Assembly (NCBI RefSeq): GCF_002198665.1
Contig: NZ_MWLM01000029.1
Coordinates: 33,548 to 97,547, forward strand
Length of the DNA: 64,000 nucleotides
Origin: Novosphingobium sp. B 225
Lineage (GTDB): Bacteria; Pseudomonadota; Alphaproteobacteria; Sphingomonadales; Sphingomonadaceae
Reading direction: 5' to 3'
In this document: positions 43,031-51,531 of the stretch, one piece after another
Position numbering within the stretch: position 1 is the first letter of the stretch
How the letters are laid out: each line of letters begins with the position of its first letter
Program-made: the position numbers and the translations under genes
Notes under the pieces: model-generated
Database searches by the model: none
Told to the model about the DNA's origin: nothing
The model's input: the letters and a program-made list of their open reading frames with translations, nothing else

Positions 43031-43987
43031 ATGGGTTCCGCAAAGGCCAAAGTCGCCGTCCTGATCTCCGGCAGCGGCACCAACATGGCCGCCTTGCTCT
43101 ATGCCAGCCGCGCGGCGGATTGCCCTTATGAGGTGGTGCTGGTCGCCAGCAACAATCCGGATGCTGGCGGATTGAAGTTCGCCACAGCCGAGGGCGTCGC
43201 CACATTCTGCCTGCCGCACAAAGGCATGGCGCGGCTCGATCACGATATGGCGATGGACGCCGCGATCCGGGCCAGCGGGGCGCAATACGTTGCGCTGGCG
43301 GGCTATATGCGGATCCTCACTCCGGAATTCGTCGCTGGCTGGGAAGGCCGGATGCTCAACATCCATCCCAGCCTGCTGCCCAAATACACCGGCCTCCACA
43401 CCCACGAGCGCGCGCTGGCGGCGGGCGACAGCCATGGCGGCTGCACCGTCCACCTGGTCACGGCGGAGCTCGATGACGGCCCCCAGCTGGGACAGACCCC
43501 GGTGGCGATACTGCCGGGTGACACCGCAGACAGTCTCGCCGCGCGGGTGCTGATTGCGGAACACCAGCTCTATTCGCGCTGTCTGGCCGAACTGGTCAGC
43601 AAGGCCACGTCACCCGAACACCTGATCGCCCAGGTACGCGACCGTGCGCTTGCCCTGCCCGAAGCGGATGAGGTGCAGAGCCACGGCATGCCCTGCTTCG
43701 GGATCGTGAAGGGCAAGAAATTCGCCTACCTTTCAAACGATCACCACGGCGACGGCAAAGTCGCGCTGCTGGTCAAGATCAGCGGGCCGGACGAACAGGG
43801 CCAGCTGATCGAAAACGATTCGGATCGCTATTACCGCCCGGCCTATTTCGGCGGCGACTGGATCGGAATTCGGCTCGATCTGGGCGATACCGACTGGGAT
43901 GAGATCGCGGACTGGCTGCACCGCAGCTGGCGCGCGGTCGCGCCGAAAAAGCTGACCGCGCTGATGGACGCTGCGGACGGGTTTTAG
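43031..43987 (+). CDS. purN: GAR formyltransferase fused to a YjbR/MmcQ-like domain
   Basis: 318 residues from the ATG at 43031, with GGAGAAGG four bases upstream. Residues 1-190 are PurN: VAVLISGSGTNMAALL, LAGYMRIL, and NIHPSLLPKY with catalytic Asn/His followed by the Asp in ELDDGPQLGQTPV. Residues about 200-318 are a DUF419 YjbR/MmcQ-like domain (VQSHGMPCFGIVKGKKFAYL, then KISGPDEQG and DWDEIADWLHRSWRAVAPKK). YjbR proteins are a DNA-binding-like fold of unknown role in this setting. The PurN part makes fGAR in purine synthesis. Such a fusion is not usual for PurN (about 190-210 residues alone). Confidence 0.92.
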   Translation: MGSAKAKVAVLISGSGTNMAALLYASRAADCPYEVVLVASNNPDAGGLKFATAEGVATFCLPHKGMARLDHDMAMDAAIRASGAQYVALAGYMRILTPEFVAGWEGRMLNIHPSLLPKYTGLHTHERALAAGDSHGGCTVHLVTAELDDGPQLGQTPVAILPGDTADSLAARVLIAEHQLYSRCLAELVSKATSPEHLIAQVRDRALALPEADEVQSHGMPCFGIVKGKKFAYLSNDHHGDGKVALLVKISGPDEQGQLIENDSDRYYRPAYFGGDWIGIRLDLGDTDWDEIADWLHRSWRAVAPKKLTALMDAADGF

Positions 43988-44232
43988 GCTATCTCGCTTT
44001 CGTGCACCACCGGCCGGTCTTCACGCGTGCCCCGATACCGCGCATCGGGTTCCATTGGGCCGGGGCTGATCACCACATAGTCTTCACCCACTTCCAGCAG
44101 CGTGCCGACAAACGGAAACCCTTCGAAACTGCCGGTCACGCGGTAGCTGACGGTATCACCCACCTTGAACGTGGCCGGATCGAAATTGAATTCGAACGGA
44201 CAGTCCTCTCCGCCCGCGCCCATGCCCTTCAT
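43984..44232 (-). CDS. small hypothetical protein
   Basis: 82 residues from the ATG at 44232 with AGGAGACT upstream. No known domain: MKGMGAGGEDCPFEFNFDPA, then a segment VGDTVSYRVTGSFEGFPFVG, likely beta-strands, and an acidic end (HESEIA). Convergent with purN, overlapping by 4 bp. Because it has good ribosome-site spacing and a compact fold-like pattern, I think it is real. The function is unknown. Confidence 0.65.
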   Translation of the reverse strand: MKGMGAGGEDCPFEFNFDPATFKVGDTVSYRVTGSFEGFPFVGTLLEVGEDYVVISPGPMEPDARYRGTREDRPVVHESEIA

Positions 44233-44298
44233 ATTGAGTCTCCTTTGCACGCACCATAATGCTGGCAAGACCAATGGAAAGGGGGTCTAACCGGCGCG

Positions 44299-45744
44299 GT
44301 GGAAATAGATCTGATCTGGTTTCTGGAAATCGCGCTGCTGGGGGCGATGGTGCTGACCATGGGCCGTGCATTGCTGCGGCCGCAGCGCGAACCGGCCAGC
44401 CGGATCGCGTGGATCATCGCGATCCTGGTTCTCCCGGGGCTGGGCGTGCTGGCCTATCTGCTGATTGGCGAGGCCCGGATCAGCCGCCGCCGCAGCGCGC
44501 GCTTTGCCCGGATAGAGGCGCACCTGCCCCGCCCCGATGGCGATCCGGAGGCCGCCCGCGCCCTCTCGCACAGCGCCTTTCACGCGCCTTTCGCGCTGGC
44601 CCGGTCGATCAACGGCCTGCCCCCCACCCTGTTCAACACCGCCACCCTCGCCACAGACAGCAATGCCGCGATTGACGGCATGGTGGCCGATATCGACACC
44701 GCGCAGACCACGGTTCACCTGTGCTTCTACATCTGGCTGGCCGACCATAACGGACTGAAAGTGAAGGACGCGCTGATCCGCGCCGCCTTGCGCGGGGTGC
44801 GGGTGCGGGTGCTGGCCGATGCGCTGGGATCGCGCCAGTTCCTGCGCTCGATCCACTGGCAGGAACTGCGCGCCACCGGGGTCGATGCACGCATGGCGCT
44901 GCCGGTGGGGGGTGTGGTGTGGACGCTGATCCGCGGCCGGGTGGACCTGCGCAACCACCGCAAGCTGCTGATCTGCGACAACGAGGTGGTGTGGTGCGGC
45001 AGCCAGAATCTGGCCGATCCGGAATTCCGGATCAAGCGCCGCTATGCCCCCTGGGTTGATGTGATGAGCCGCTGGCAAGGCCCCGTCGCGCGCCATTGCC
45101 AGTTCCTGTTCGCGGGCGACTGGATGGCCGAAGGCGGCGACGACGTTACCGCGCTGCTCTCCCCCACCGCGCAAAATGGCCCGCCTCCCGCCCATGGTGC
45201 CATCGCGCAAGTCATCGGCACCGGACCAAACCAGCGCTTTGCCGCGATGACCGCCTGTTTCGCCCAGCTGGTTCACGCCGCGCGGCACGAACTGGTGGTG
45301 ACCACCCCCTATTTCGTGCCCGACGAACAACTGCTGTTCGCGCTGACCAGCGCCGCCCGCCGCGGGGTGCGCGTGGTGGTGATCCTGCCGCGCCGCAACG
45401 ACAGCCGAATCGTCGCGGGTGCCAGCCGCTCCTATTATCCCGCCCTGCTGGAAGCCGGAGTAGAGCTGCACGAATTCCGTCCAGGCCTGCTTCACGCCAA
45501 GACCATGGTGGCAGACGGTAAAGCCGGGCTGATCGGCAGCGCCAATCTGGATCGCCGCAGTTTCGAGCTAAACTTCGAAAACAACGTGCTGTTCGCGGAT
45601 GATGGGTTCGCCAAGGCCCTGCGCGCACGCCAGGATGAATGGCTGGCGCAGTCTGTGCGGATAACGCCCGCAATGGTCGCGGACTACAGCCTGCCCCGGC
45701 GACTGTGGCAGAACCTGATGGCGCTGTGGAGCCCGCTACTGTGA
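44299..45744 (+). CDS. phospholipase D-family cardiolipin synthase-like protein
   Basis: 481 residues from a GTG at 44299. Two N-terminal helices (LIWFLEIALLGAMVLTMG and IAWIIAILVLPGLGVLAYL), then two PLD domains with HKD motifs: NHRKLLICD near 220 and HAKTMVAD near 400, each followed by GSQN/GSANLD. The layout fits cardiolipin synthase ClsA, which condenses two phosphatidylglycerols at the inner membrane. Two-PLD proteins include other phospholipases, so the exact substrate is inferred. Hairpin sequences follow its stop. Confidence 0.88.
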   Translation: MEIDLIWFLEIALLGAMVLTMGRALLRPQREPASRIAWIIAILVLPGLGVLAYLLIGEARISRRRSARFARIEAHLPRPDGDPEAARALSHSAFHAPFALARSINGLPPTLFNTATLATDSNAAIDGMVADIDTAQTTVHLCFYIWLADHNGLKVKDALIRAALRGVRVRVLADALGSRQFLRSIHWQELRATGVDARMALPVGGVVWTLIRGRVDLRNHRKLLICDNEVVWCGSQNLADPEFRIKRRYAPWVDVMSRWQGPVARHCQFLFAGDWMAEGGDDVTALLSPTAQNGPPPAHGAIAQVIGTGPNQRFAAMTACFAQLVHAARHELVVTTPYFVPDEQLLFALTSAARRGVRVVVILPRRNDSRIVAGASRSYYPALLEAGVELHEFRPGLLHAKTMVADGKAGLIGSANLDRRSFELNFENNVLFADDGFAKALRARQDEWLAQSVRITPAMVADYSLPRRLWQNLMALWSPLL

Positions 45745-45776
45745 AGCGCTGAACCAAAGCCCGCCCCGCTTCGGCC

Positions 45777-45834
45777 AAAGCCGACATGCTGACAGTCGGC
45801 TGCATTCCCTCTCCCCCGGGTGGGGAGAGGGATT
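45777..45834. terminator. hairpins after the cardiolipin synthase-like gene
   Basis: Two stem-loops between convergent genes: gccgac-atgctgaca-gtcggc at about 45780-45800, then attccctctcccccgggtgg followed by ggagagggat at 45804-45833, a family A half-arm. Thymines are few, so a rho-independent role is plausible rather than certain. It may serve both the plus gene and the DUF465 gene. Confidence 0.5.
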
Positions 45835-45847
45835 GGGGTTACGGCGC

Positions 45848-46096
45848 TCAGCCCGCCTTGGCCTTGGCCACCATGCCGGAAATCTCGTCCAGCAGGGCCA
45901 GCCGCTGCTTCTTGAGCAGTTCGGTGTGCGCGTCTGAGGGGGTTTCGATTTCGCTTTCGATCCGGTGAATCTCGCCGTTCAGCTCGTGATAGCGATCAGC
46001 CAGAGTGACGAAATGCGCATTGTGGAGTTTCAGTTCGTGCAGCGCCGCATGATCGTTGGGGAATTCGGCGGACAGTTCGTGGGGGGTGTTGGACAT
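45848..46096 (-). CDS. DUF465 (YdcH-like) small protein
   Basis: 82 residues. Typical DUF465 pattern: LHELKLHNAHFVTLADRYHE, then IHRIESEIETPSDAHTELLKKQR and LALLDEISGMVAK, two antiparallel helices. The family is common in Proteobacteria and its function is unknown. It lies 94 bp downstream of a strong terminator for the TonB receptor gene and so probably has its own promoter. Confidence 0.93.
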   Translation of the reverse strand: MSNTPHELSAEFPNDHAALHELKLHNAHFVTLADRYHELNGEIHRIESEIETPSDAHTELLKKQRLALLDEISGMVAKAKAG

Positions 46097-46190
46097 CCTG
46101 ACTCCATGGGCTTGTGTTGATGCGAAGCAGTATCGTCAGGTTAAACACGCTGCGCCTTGCGATGGGTCAATTCGCTTGAAATAAATGCAA

Positions 46191-46220
46191 AACGGCCGCC
46201 GGATCGCTCCGGCGGCCGTT
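46191..46220 (-). terminator. strong rho-independent terminator of the TonB receptor gene
   Basis: Perfect 13-bp stem with a TCGC/GCGA loop, aacggccgccgga-tcgc-tccggcggccgtt. On the minus strand it is followed by ttttgcattta. It begins 22 bp after the receptor stop. A near-identical hairpin ends ndk. Confidence 0.88.
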
Positions 46221-46242
46221 CAATTCACACCTGGCTATCCGA

Positions 46243-48549
46243 TCAGAATTCGATGCCCAGGGTGACACCGTAGGTCCGCGGCGGCATCAGGGTGCCGCCA
46301 ACAGTGCGGCTGGTGGCAACCGCGTAGCTGCCCGACCAGATCAGTTCGTTGGTGATGTTCTTCATCCACAGGTTGACCGAATAGCGATCGGTGGAATCGG
46401 TCCATTTCACGTTTGCATCCAGCATCACGTAACCATCCTGGGCCAGACGATCATCGTTGAATTCGGTGTGATACTGCTTCGCCCGATAGGCGAAATTGGC
46501 ACCGAACTTGACCATGCTGCCGCCCGCCAGCTCGACCCGGTATTCCGGATTGAGATTGACCGACCAGCGCGGCGACATGCGGGTATAATTGCCCGAAAGA
46601 TCCTGATCCGGCAGTGCTGCGCCACCGGGGCCGAACAGCGCCGCATTCAGCGGGTCCTTCGAAAAGAACTTCGTGAATTTCGAATCGAGATAGGCCACCG
46701 ACCCATCAAGCGAAAAGGCCGGGCTGACCTTCCAACGCCATTCAAGCTCGGCGCCATAGGCCCGCGACTGCGCGGCGTTTTCCAGACGGCTGGCGAAGAA
46801 TGGCGGGGCGGCGATCGGGAAAGTCCGCTGGAACTGCGCGTTCTTCAGGCGGTGATAGAACACGGCGAGGTTGGCCTGGATCCCGCCGCCATCGTATTTC
46901 ACCCCGCCTTCAAAGGCTTCGACCTTTTCCGGATCGACAAAGGGAGTGACTTGCGCCGCAGAAGTCCGGCGCGAACCGATTTCGGCGGTCCCGCTCTTGA
47001 ACCCGCGCGACCAGTTGAAATAGGCCATCACCGCATCGTTAGGACGGAATTCAAAGCCCAGCGAGGGCGAGAAGTTGTCCCAGGTCTTGCGCGCATCCCA
47101 TTGCAGCGGATCCTGAACGAACCCGGTAGCGGCCGCGCCGATCCCCGTATCGCTACGATAACGGCGCCCTTCCCAGCTGTAACGACCGCCTGCCTTAAGC
47201 GAGAACTGGTCCGACAGGTCATAGGTCAGGTTGGCATAGGCTGCCCACGTTTCGATATCCATGCTGCCGTCAAATTTGACACGCCACGGATCGCTGTTCG
47301 TCAGCACGTCGTAGCCGATGTGGTTTTCGACATTGATGTGCTCGTTCAGATAGAACAGGCCGGTCACCGCATGCAATTTGCCGGTTTCAAAGTTCGCCTG
47401 GAAATCCTGACTGAACTGGTTTTGCCAGACCGGCTGCCAGTGGTTGGCACTTGTCTGCGTCGCGCTGGTCTGTGCCAGGCGATATCCAAGATAGGACGAC
47501 ATGTCGAAATCGTGGAAGAAGTAAGCGCGGAAGCGGCGATAGCTTGAAGTCGATTTGAGCATCACCGCATCGCTGGCATCATAAGTCAGGGCGCCTGTCA
47601 GCGACCATTGGCGGCGATCGTTGATCGGGTCGAAATTGGTGTTGAGATTGCGCACATTGCTGGCAAACGCTGCCTTGCTGCCGTCAAGATTGGTGCGCTG
47701 GCCCAACGATGTCAGGCTGGCCGTGGTCGTGCCCGGGAACGACAGTTCGCGAAACTTGATCGCCAGCGATTGATCGTCTTCGGTGTGAAGTTCGCCTGTG
47801 AACAGCGCGGTAAACCGCTCGCTGGGCTTGAACTGTAAATGCCCGCGCAGCGACCATTGGCTGGCATTATCGATTTCGTTGCCAGTGTATTCGTTGATCC
47901 CATAGCCCTTGCGATGGATCCGCTGCACCGCAATGCGCGCCGACACACCATCCGCCAGCGGGCCGCCGATCGCGGCGTCGGTCTGCATCAGCACGGCGTC
48001 TCCGCCGATCGTCTGGCGAACATAGCCGTCGAGGTGGTCGGTGGGCTTGGCGGTAATCAGGTTGACCGTACCACCCGTGGCATTGCGGCCATAGAGCGTA
48101 CCCTGCGGTCCGCGCAGCACTTCGACCCGTTCAAGATCGAACATCGAACCCAACTGCGCCTGTGGCAACGAAACGACCGCTCCGTCCACGTGCAGTGCCA
48201 CCGAAGGATCGACACCGGGGAGCGAGCTCGACAGGCCGATCCCGCGGATGAACAACTTGGCAAAGTTGAAATCGTTGCCAAAGCTGATCGAAGGGACGAT
48301 GTTCTGGAGGCTTTCCAGGCCAACCGTATTCGTATCGGCCAGCTGTTCCGGCGCGACCGCGGAAACCGACAGCGAGACCTTGGACAATGACTGTTCGCGC
48401 TTTTGCGCAGTAACGATGATTTCGTCGACGGCGCCATCTGCGCTGGTATCGGCAGTCTGGGCAAACCCAGGGGCTGCGATCATCAGCAACGCCATGCTCA
48501 TTGCTGCAGCTGAACCGCGCAGTCCCGCCTTGAAAGTATGAATGGGCAT
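46243..48549 (-). CDS. TonB-dependent outer-membrane receptor
   Basis: 768 residues. Signal peptide ends near APGFAQTA, and the plug starts with EIIVTAQKREQSL and runs to about residue 190 (IRGIGLSSSLPGVDPSVALH, LERVEVLRGPQGTLYGRNA). The 22-strand barrel ends in the Phe-terminal TYGVTLGIEF. The plug sequence is typical of the large sphingomonad family of receptors associated with uptake of complex organic ligands rather than siderophores, but no substrate-specific gene is adjacent. Expressed as a single gene with its own terminator; the 200 bp upstream are AT-richer than average and probably hold its promoter. Confidence 0.95.
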   Translation of the reverse strand: MPIHTFKAGLRGSAAAMSMALLMIAAPGFAQTADTSADGAVDEIIVTAQKREQSLSKVSLSVSAVAPEQLADTNTVGLESLQNIVPSISFGNDFNFAKLFIRGIGLSSSLPGVDPSVALHVDGAVVSLPQAQLGSMFDLERVEVLRGPQGTLYGRNATGGTVNLITAKPTDHLDGYVRQTIGGDAVLMQTDAAIGGPLADGVSARIAVQRIHRKGYGINEYTGNEIDNASQWSLRGHLQFKPSERFTALFTGELHTEDDQSLAIKFRELSFPGTTTASLTSLGQRTNLDGSKAAFASNVRNLNTNFDPINDRRQWSLTGALTYDASDAVMLKSTSSYRRFRAYFFHDFDMSSYLGYRLAQTSATQTSANHWQPVWQNQFSQDFQANFETGKLHAVTGLFYLNEHINVENHIGYDVLTNSDPWRVKFDGSMDIETWAAYANLTYDLSDQFSLKAGGRYSWEGRRYRSDTGIGAAATGFVQDPLQWDARKTWDNFSPSLGFEFRPNDAVMAYFNWSRGFKSGTAEIGSRRTSAAQVTPFVDPEKVEAFEGGVKYDGGGIQANLAVFYHRLKNAQFQRTFPIAAPPFFASRLENAAQSRAYGAELEWRWKVSPAFSLDGSVAYLDSKFTKFFSKDPLNAALFGPGGAALPDQDLSGNYTRMSPRWSVNLNPEYRVELAGGSMVKFGANFAYRAKQYHTEFNDDRLAQDGYVMLDANVKWTDSTDRYSVNLWMKNITNELIWSGSYAVATSRTVGGTLMPPRTYGVTLGIEF

Positions 48550-48717
48550 AGGTGCCTCCTCTCTGATTTAACCGTGACCGCCGTTCGTGCGGCGGCCTTC
48601 CGGTGCTGCAAACTACGTCCAGTCCGATCAAAGGGGTATGTCAACTTGATCGCATCCTCATAAGAAAATGCTAATAGTATGCAGTGATGACAATTTTGCC
48701 ACACTATCGCGCAAACG

Positions 48718-48749
48718 AAAACGGCCGCCGGATCGCTCCGGCAGCCGCT
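48718..48749 (-). terminator. terminator of ndk
   Basis: Hairpin cggccgccgga-tcgc-tccggcagccg with one C-A mismatch, then TTTTCG on the minus strand. It shares nearly the whole stem and loop with the terminator at 46191-46220, as if the two came from one source. It follows the ndk stop by 26 bp. Confidence 0.75.
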
Positions 48750-48774
48750 TCGAAAAACCTGGGGAAAGCGCGGC

Positions 48775-49197
48775 TTAGCCGACGATTTCTTCAGGCTTGA
48801 AGAAGTACGCGATTTCGATCGCCGCGTTTTCATCCGAATCCGAACCGTGGACGGTGTTTTCACCGATCGACAGCGCCAGCGCTTTGCGGATGGTGCCTTC
48901 GGCGGCGTCAGCCGGGTTGGTGGCGCCCATCACGTCGCGGTTGCGCTTCACGGCGTCTTCGCCTTCCAGCACCTGCACGACCACCGGTTCGCTCATCATG
49001 AACTCGCACAGTTCGCCGAAGAAGGGGCGTTCACTGTGGACCGCATAGAAGCCTTCGGCCTGTTCGCGGCTCATGTGGATGCGCTTCGAAGCGACCACGC
49101 GCAGGCCGGCTTCTTCCAGCATCTTGGTGACCGCGCCGGTCAGGTTGCGGCGGGTGGCGTCGGGCTTGATGATCGAGAAGGTGCGGGTAACCGCCAT
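48775..49197 (-). CDS. ndk: nucleoside-diphosphate kinase
   Basis: 140 residues, full length. [17 protein letters not shown] at the N-terminus, and the phosphate-accepting His in [20 protein letters not shown] near residue 115. NDK equilibrates NTPs using a phospho-His intermediate. It is a single gene with a terminator of its own. Upstream (49198-49396) is a family A repeat rather than a coding region. Confidence 0.97.
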   Translation of the reverse strand: MAVTRTFSIIKPDATRRNLTGAVTKMLEEAGLRVVASKRIHMSREQAEGFYAVHSERPFFGELCEFMMSEPVVVQVLEGEDAVKRNRDVMGATNPADAAEGTIRKALALSIGENTVHGSDSDENAAIEIAYFFKPEEIVG

Positions 49198-49289
49198 GGG
49201 TAATTCCTTGTGGGTGCGTTACGGTTGGAAAGTGGCCGCGCCCCTAGCGGGGAATGCGCCAAGCTGCAAGGTGCTGTGTGGCACGGTAT

Positions 49290-49388
49290 GCCCCCTCCTC
49301 TTCAGAGGTGGGGTCGGGGGATGGCGTCGGCAAAGAGCGTCGCTTTGGGACCACACCACCCCCAACCCCTCCTCTAAAGAAGACGGAG
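49290..49388. repeat. family A-type inverted repeat, copy 8
   Basis: Left arm gccccctcctcttcagaggt and right arm acccctcctctaaagaagac, with interior ggggtcgggggatggcg and accacaccacccccaac. Closely related to the copy at the right edge of the window (copy 10), with a purine-rich GAGGAGG core. Ends 8 bp from the holC stop. Confidence 0.75.
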
Positions 49389-49396
49389 CTAAAGCG

Positions 49397-49831
49397 TCAC
49401 GCCGCCTTGATCCACTTGCCGCCCTCTTGCCGCCAATAGGCGCGCTCCAGCCCGTCGCGCCCGTCCAGGCTGCGCCAGGTGCCGCGCGCGTCATCGATGG
49501 TGGAACCGTCGAACAGCAGAAACACCCGGTCGAACGCCTCGGCCTCTGCGCGCCACTTGCCATCGGCCAACACCACATAGCGCGCGCCGTTGGCTGGTTC
49601 GGTGCCTGCAGAAAGCAGTACGGGCTGTCGCGCATCATGGTCACCGCCCGCCTGCCCGTTGGCCAGGAAGGTGCCGTCCCGCGCCCACAATGCGTCGCCG
49701 ATCCGGCCCAGCTGGTCCTTGTCTTCGCTGACCACCAGCAGCCGCTGCCCCAGCCCAAGCGTATTGCGCGCCAGCAAGGGCACCACCTGTTCCGCCGGGT
49801 CGCGGCTCAGCTGGTAGAAATCAACCTTCAT
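49397..49831 (-). CDS. holC: DNA polymerase III chi subunit
   Basis: 144 residues from the ATG at 49831; the earlier frame at 49945 would run through a repeat. MKVDFYQLSRDP with a clamp-loader subunit fold, and KDQLGRIGDALWARDGTFLAN and the conserved DRVFLLFDGSTID. Chi links the clamp loader to SSB during replication. It is followed by pepA upstream on the same strand with 138 bp of family A repeat between, a common gene pair in alphaproteobacteria. Confidence 0.9.
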   Translation of the reverse strand: MKVDFYQLSRDPAEQVVPLLARNTLGLGQRLLVVSEDKDQLGRIGDALWARDGTFLANGQAGGDHDARQPVLLSAGTEPANGARYVVLADGKWRAEAEAFDRVFLLFDGSTIDDARGTWRSLDGRDGLERAYWRQEGGKWIKAA

Positions 49832-49832
49832 A

Positions 49833-49958
49833 CCCCCCTCCCGCTTGCGGGAGGGGTTGGGGGTGGGCCAGCGGCGGTGGAAGTTGCCCACCCCGCTGCG
49901 ACTAGGCCCGCCTGCGGCGCGCCAAGTCTCACTCCCCTCCCGCAAGCGGGAGGGGTCA
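49833..49958. repeat. family A-type inverted repeat, copy 9
   Basis: Left arm acccccctcccgcttgcggg followed by aggggttgggggtggg, and right arm cactcccctcccgcaagcgg followed by gagggg; inner pair ccaccccgct/ggcggtgg. Lies 1 bp from the holC start and 11 bp from the pepA stop. Confidence 0.8.
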
Positions 49959-49969
49959 GGTACGACGGA

Positions 49970-51433
49970 TCAACCTTCAAGGTGATCCCGCACGAACCGG
50001 TCAAGCAGCCGCACGCCATATCCGGTCGCGCCCTTGTCCCAGGTCTGGCCGGGCTTGCTGGCCCAGACCATGCCCGCGATATCCAGATGCGCCCAAGCCA
50101 TGCCCTTGTCGACGAAGCGCTGGATGAACTGCGCAGCGGTGATCGATCCACCTTCGCGCGGGCCGACGTTTTTCATATCGGCAATCGGGCTGTCGATCAG
50201 CTTGTCATAGGCCGAACCCAACGGGAAACGCCACAGCTTGTCACCGCTGGCCGCACCCGCACCCAGCAGCTTGTCGGCCAGGGCATCGTCGTTGGAGAAA
50301 ATCCCGGCGTGTTCATGCCCCAGGCTGATGATCATCGCCCCGGTCAGCGTGGCAAGGTCAATCACGGCGCTGGGAGCGAAAGTTTGCTGGGTCCAGGTGA
50401 TGCAATCGCACAGCACCAGCCGCCCTTCGGCATCGGTGTTGATCACTTCGATCGTCTGCCCCGACATCGAGGTGACGACATCGCCCGGCCGCTGCGCGTT
50501 GCCATCGGGCATGTTTTCAACCAGCCCGCAAATGCCGACCACGTTGGCTTTGGCCTTGCGCTTGGCCAGTGCGAGCATGGTTCCGGCCACCGCCCCGGCG
50601 CCGCCCATGTCCCACTTCATATCTTCCATGCCGGCCGGCGCCTTGAGGCTGATCCCGCCGGTATCGAACGTCACGCCCTTGCCCACGAAGGCGACCGGCT
50701 TGGCGCCTGCCGCGCCGCCGTTCCACACCATCGCCAGAATGCGCGGCTTGCGCACCGAGCCTTGCGCCACGCCAAGCAGCGAACCCATGCCGAGCGCGGT
50801 CATTTCCGCCTCGTCCAGCACCCGGATCTCAACCCCGGTTCCGGCCAGCCGCTCTTGCGCGCGGGCGACGAAGCTTTCGGGGTAGATCACATTGGCCGGT
50901 TCGGTCACCAGTTCGCGGGTGAATTCAACGCCTTCGGCCAAGGCGGCTTCTACCGCCCAGGCGGCTTCGGTACCCTCAGGTGCGCCCAGCACCCGCAGCG
51001 CCTTCAGCGAGATCTTCTGATCTTCAGGCAGCCTGGTGCGATAAAGGTCATAGCGCCACGCCCGCAGCCGCGCGCCAAGCAGCACCGCCGCCGCGTCACT
51101 CGCCGACAGCCCCGTCCCGGTGAAATCGATTCCCACGCTCTCAATCCCGGCGGAGAGATACTTGGCGCTGATCGCCGCCCCGGCGCGTTCAAGGGCGCTG
51201 GCGCGGTCCCTGGCCTTGGGATCTCCGGCCCCGGCCAGCGCGACGCGGGTGACCGCGCCGTCCACTGTGGCGAAACCTTCGAACAGTTGCCCGGCCTTGC
51301 CAGTGAACCGGCTGGCTCGCGCGCCTTCGGCCAGCACCGGGTCCAGATCGGCCGGCAATGCATCCTGGTTGACGATCCGGGCCACGGCAGTAGAGGCGGG
51401 GGCCGAAGGTCCGGCGATGAATTCAATTCTCAT
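49970..51433 (-). CDS. pepA: leucyl aminopeptidase
   Basis: 487 residues from the ATG at 51433 (MRIEFIAGPSAP). M17 family. Metal-binding residues appear in AFVGKGVTFDTGGISLK near 260, MEDMKWDMGGAGA, and NTDAEGRLVLCDCI near 340, followed by the family segment DLATLTGAMIISLGH. Cytosolic hexameric aminopeptidase that releases N-terminal residues; some homologues also bind DNA. Divergent from lptD. Confidence 0.96.
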   Translation of the reverse strand: MRIEFIAGPSAPASTAVARIVNQDALPADLDPVLAEGARASRFTGKAGQLFEGFATVDGAVTRVALAGAGDPKARDRASALERAGAAISAKYLSAGIESVGIDFTGTGLSASDAAAVLLGARLRAWRYDLYRTRLPEDQKISLKALRVLGAPEGTEAAWAVEAALAEGVEFTRELVTEPANVIYPESFVARAQERLAGTGVEIRVLDEAEMTALGMGSLLGVAQGSVRKPRILAMVWNGGAAGAKPVAFVGKGVTFDTGGISLKAPAGMEDMKWDMGGAGAVAGTMLALAKRKAKANVVGICGLVENMPDGNAQRPGDVVTSMSGQTIEVINTDAEGRLVLCDCITWTQQTFAPSAVIDLATLTGAMIISLGHEHAGIFSNDDALADKLLGAGAASGDKLWRFPLGSAYDKLIDSPIADMKNVGPREGGSITAAQFIQRFVDKGMAWAHLDIAGMVWASKPGQTWDKGATGYGVRLLDRFVRDHLEG

Positions 51434-51531
51434 GTGCTCTCCAGCAAGCAAAGTGTGCCACTGCGGCAAAGCGTTGCCACCAGTGGCTGGCGTGCATTGC
51501 AGTTACGCGCGGGCGGTGCGATAGGCAAGCC

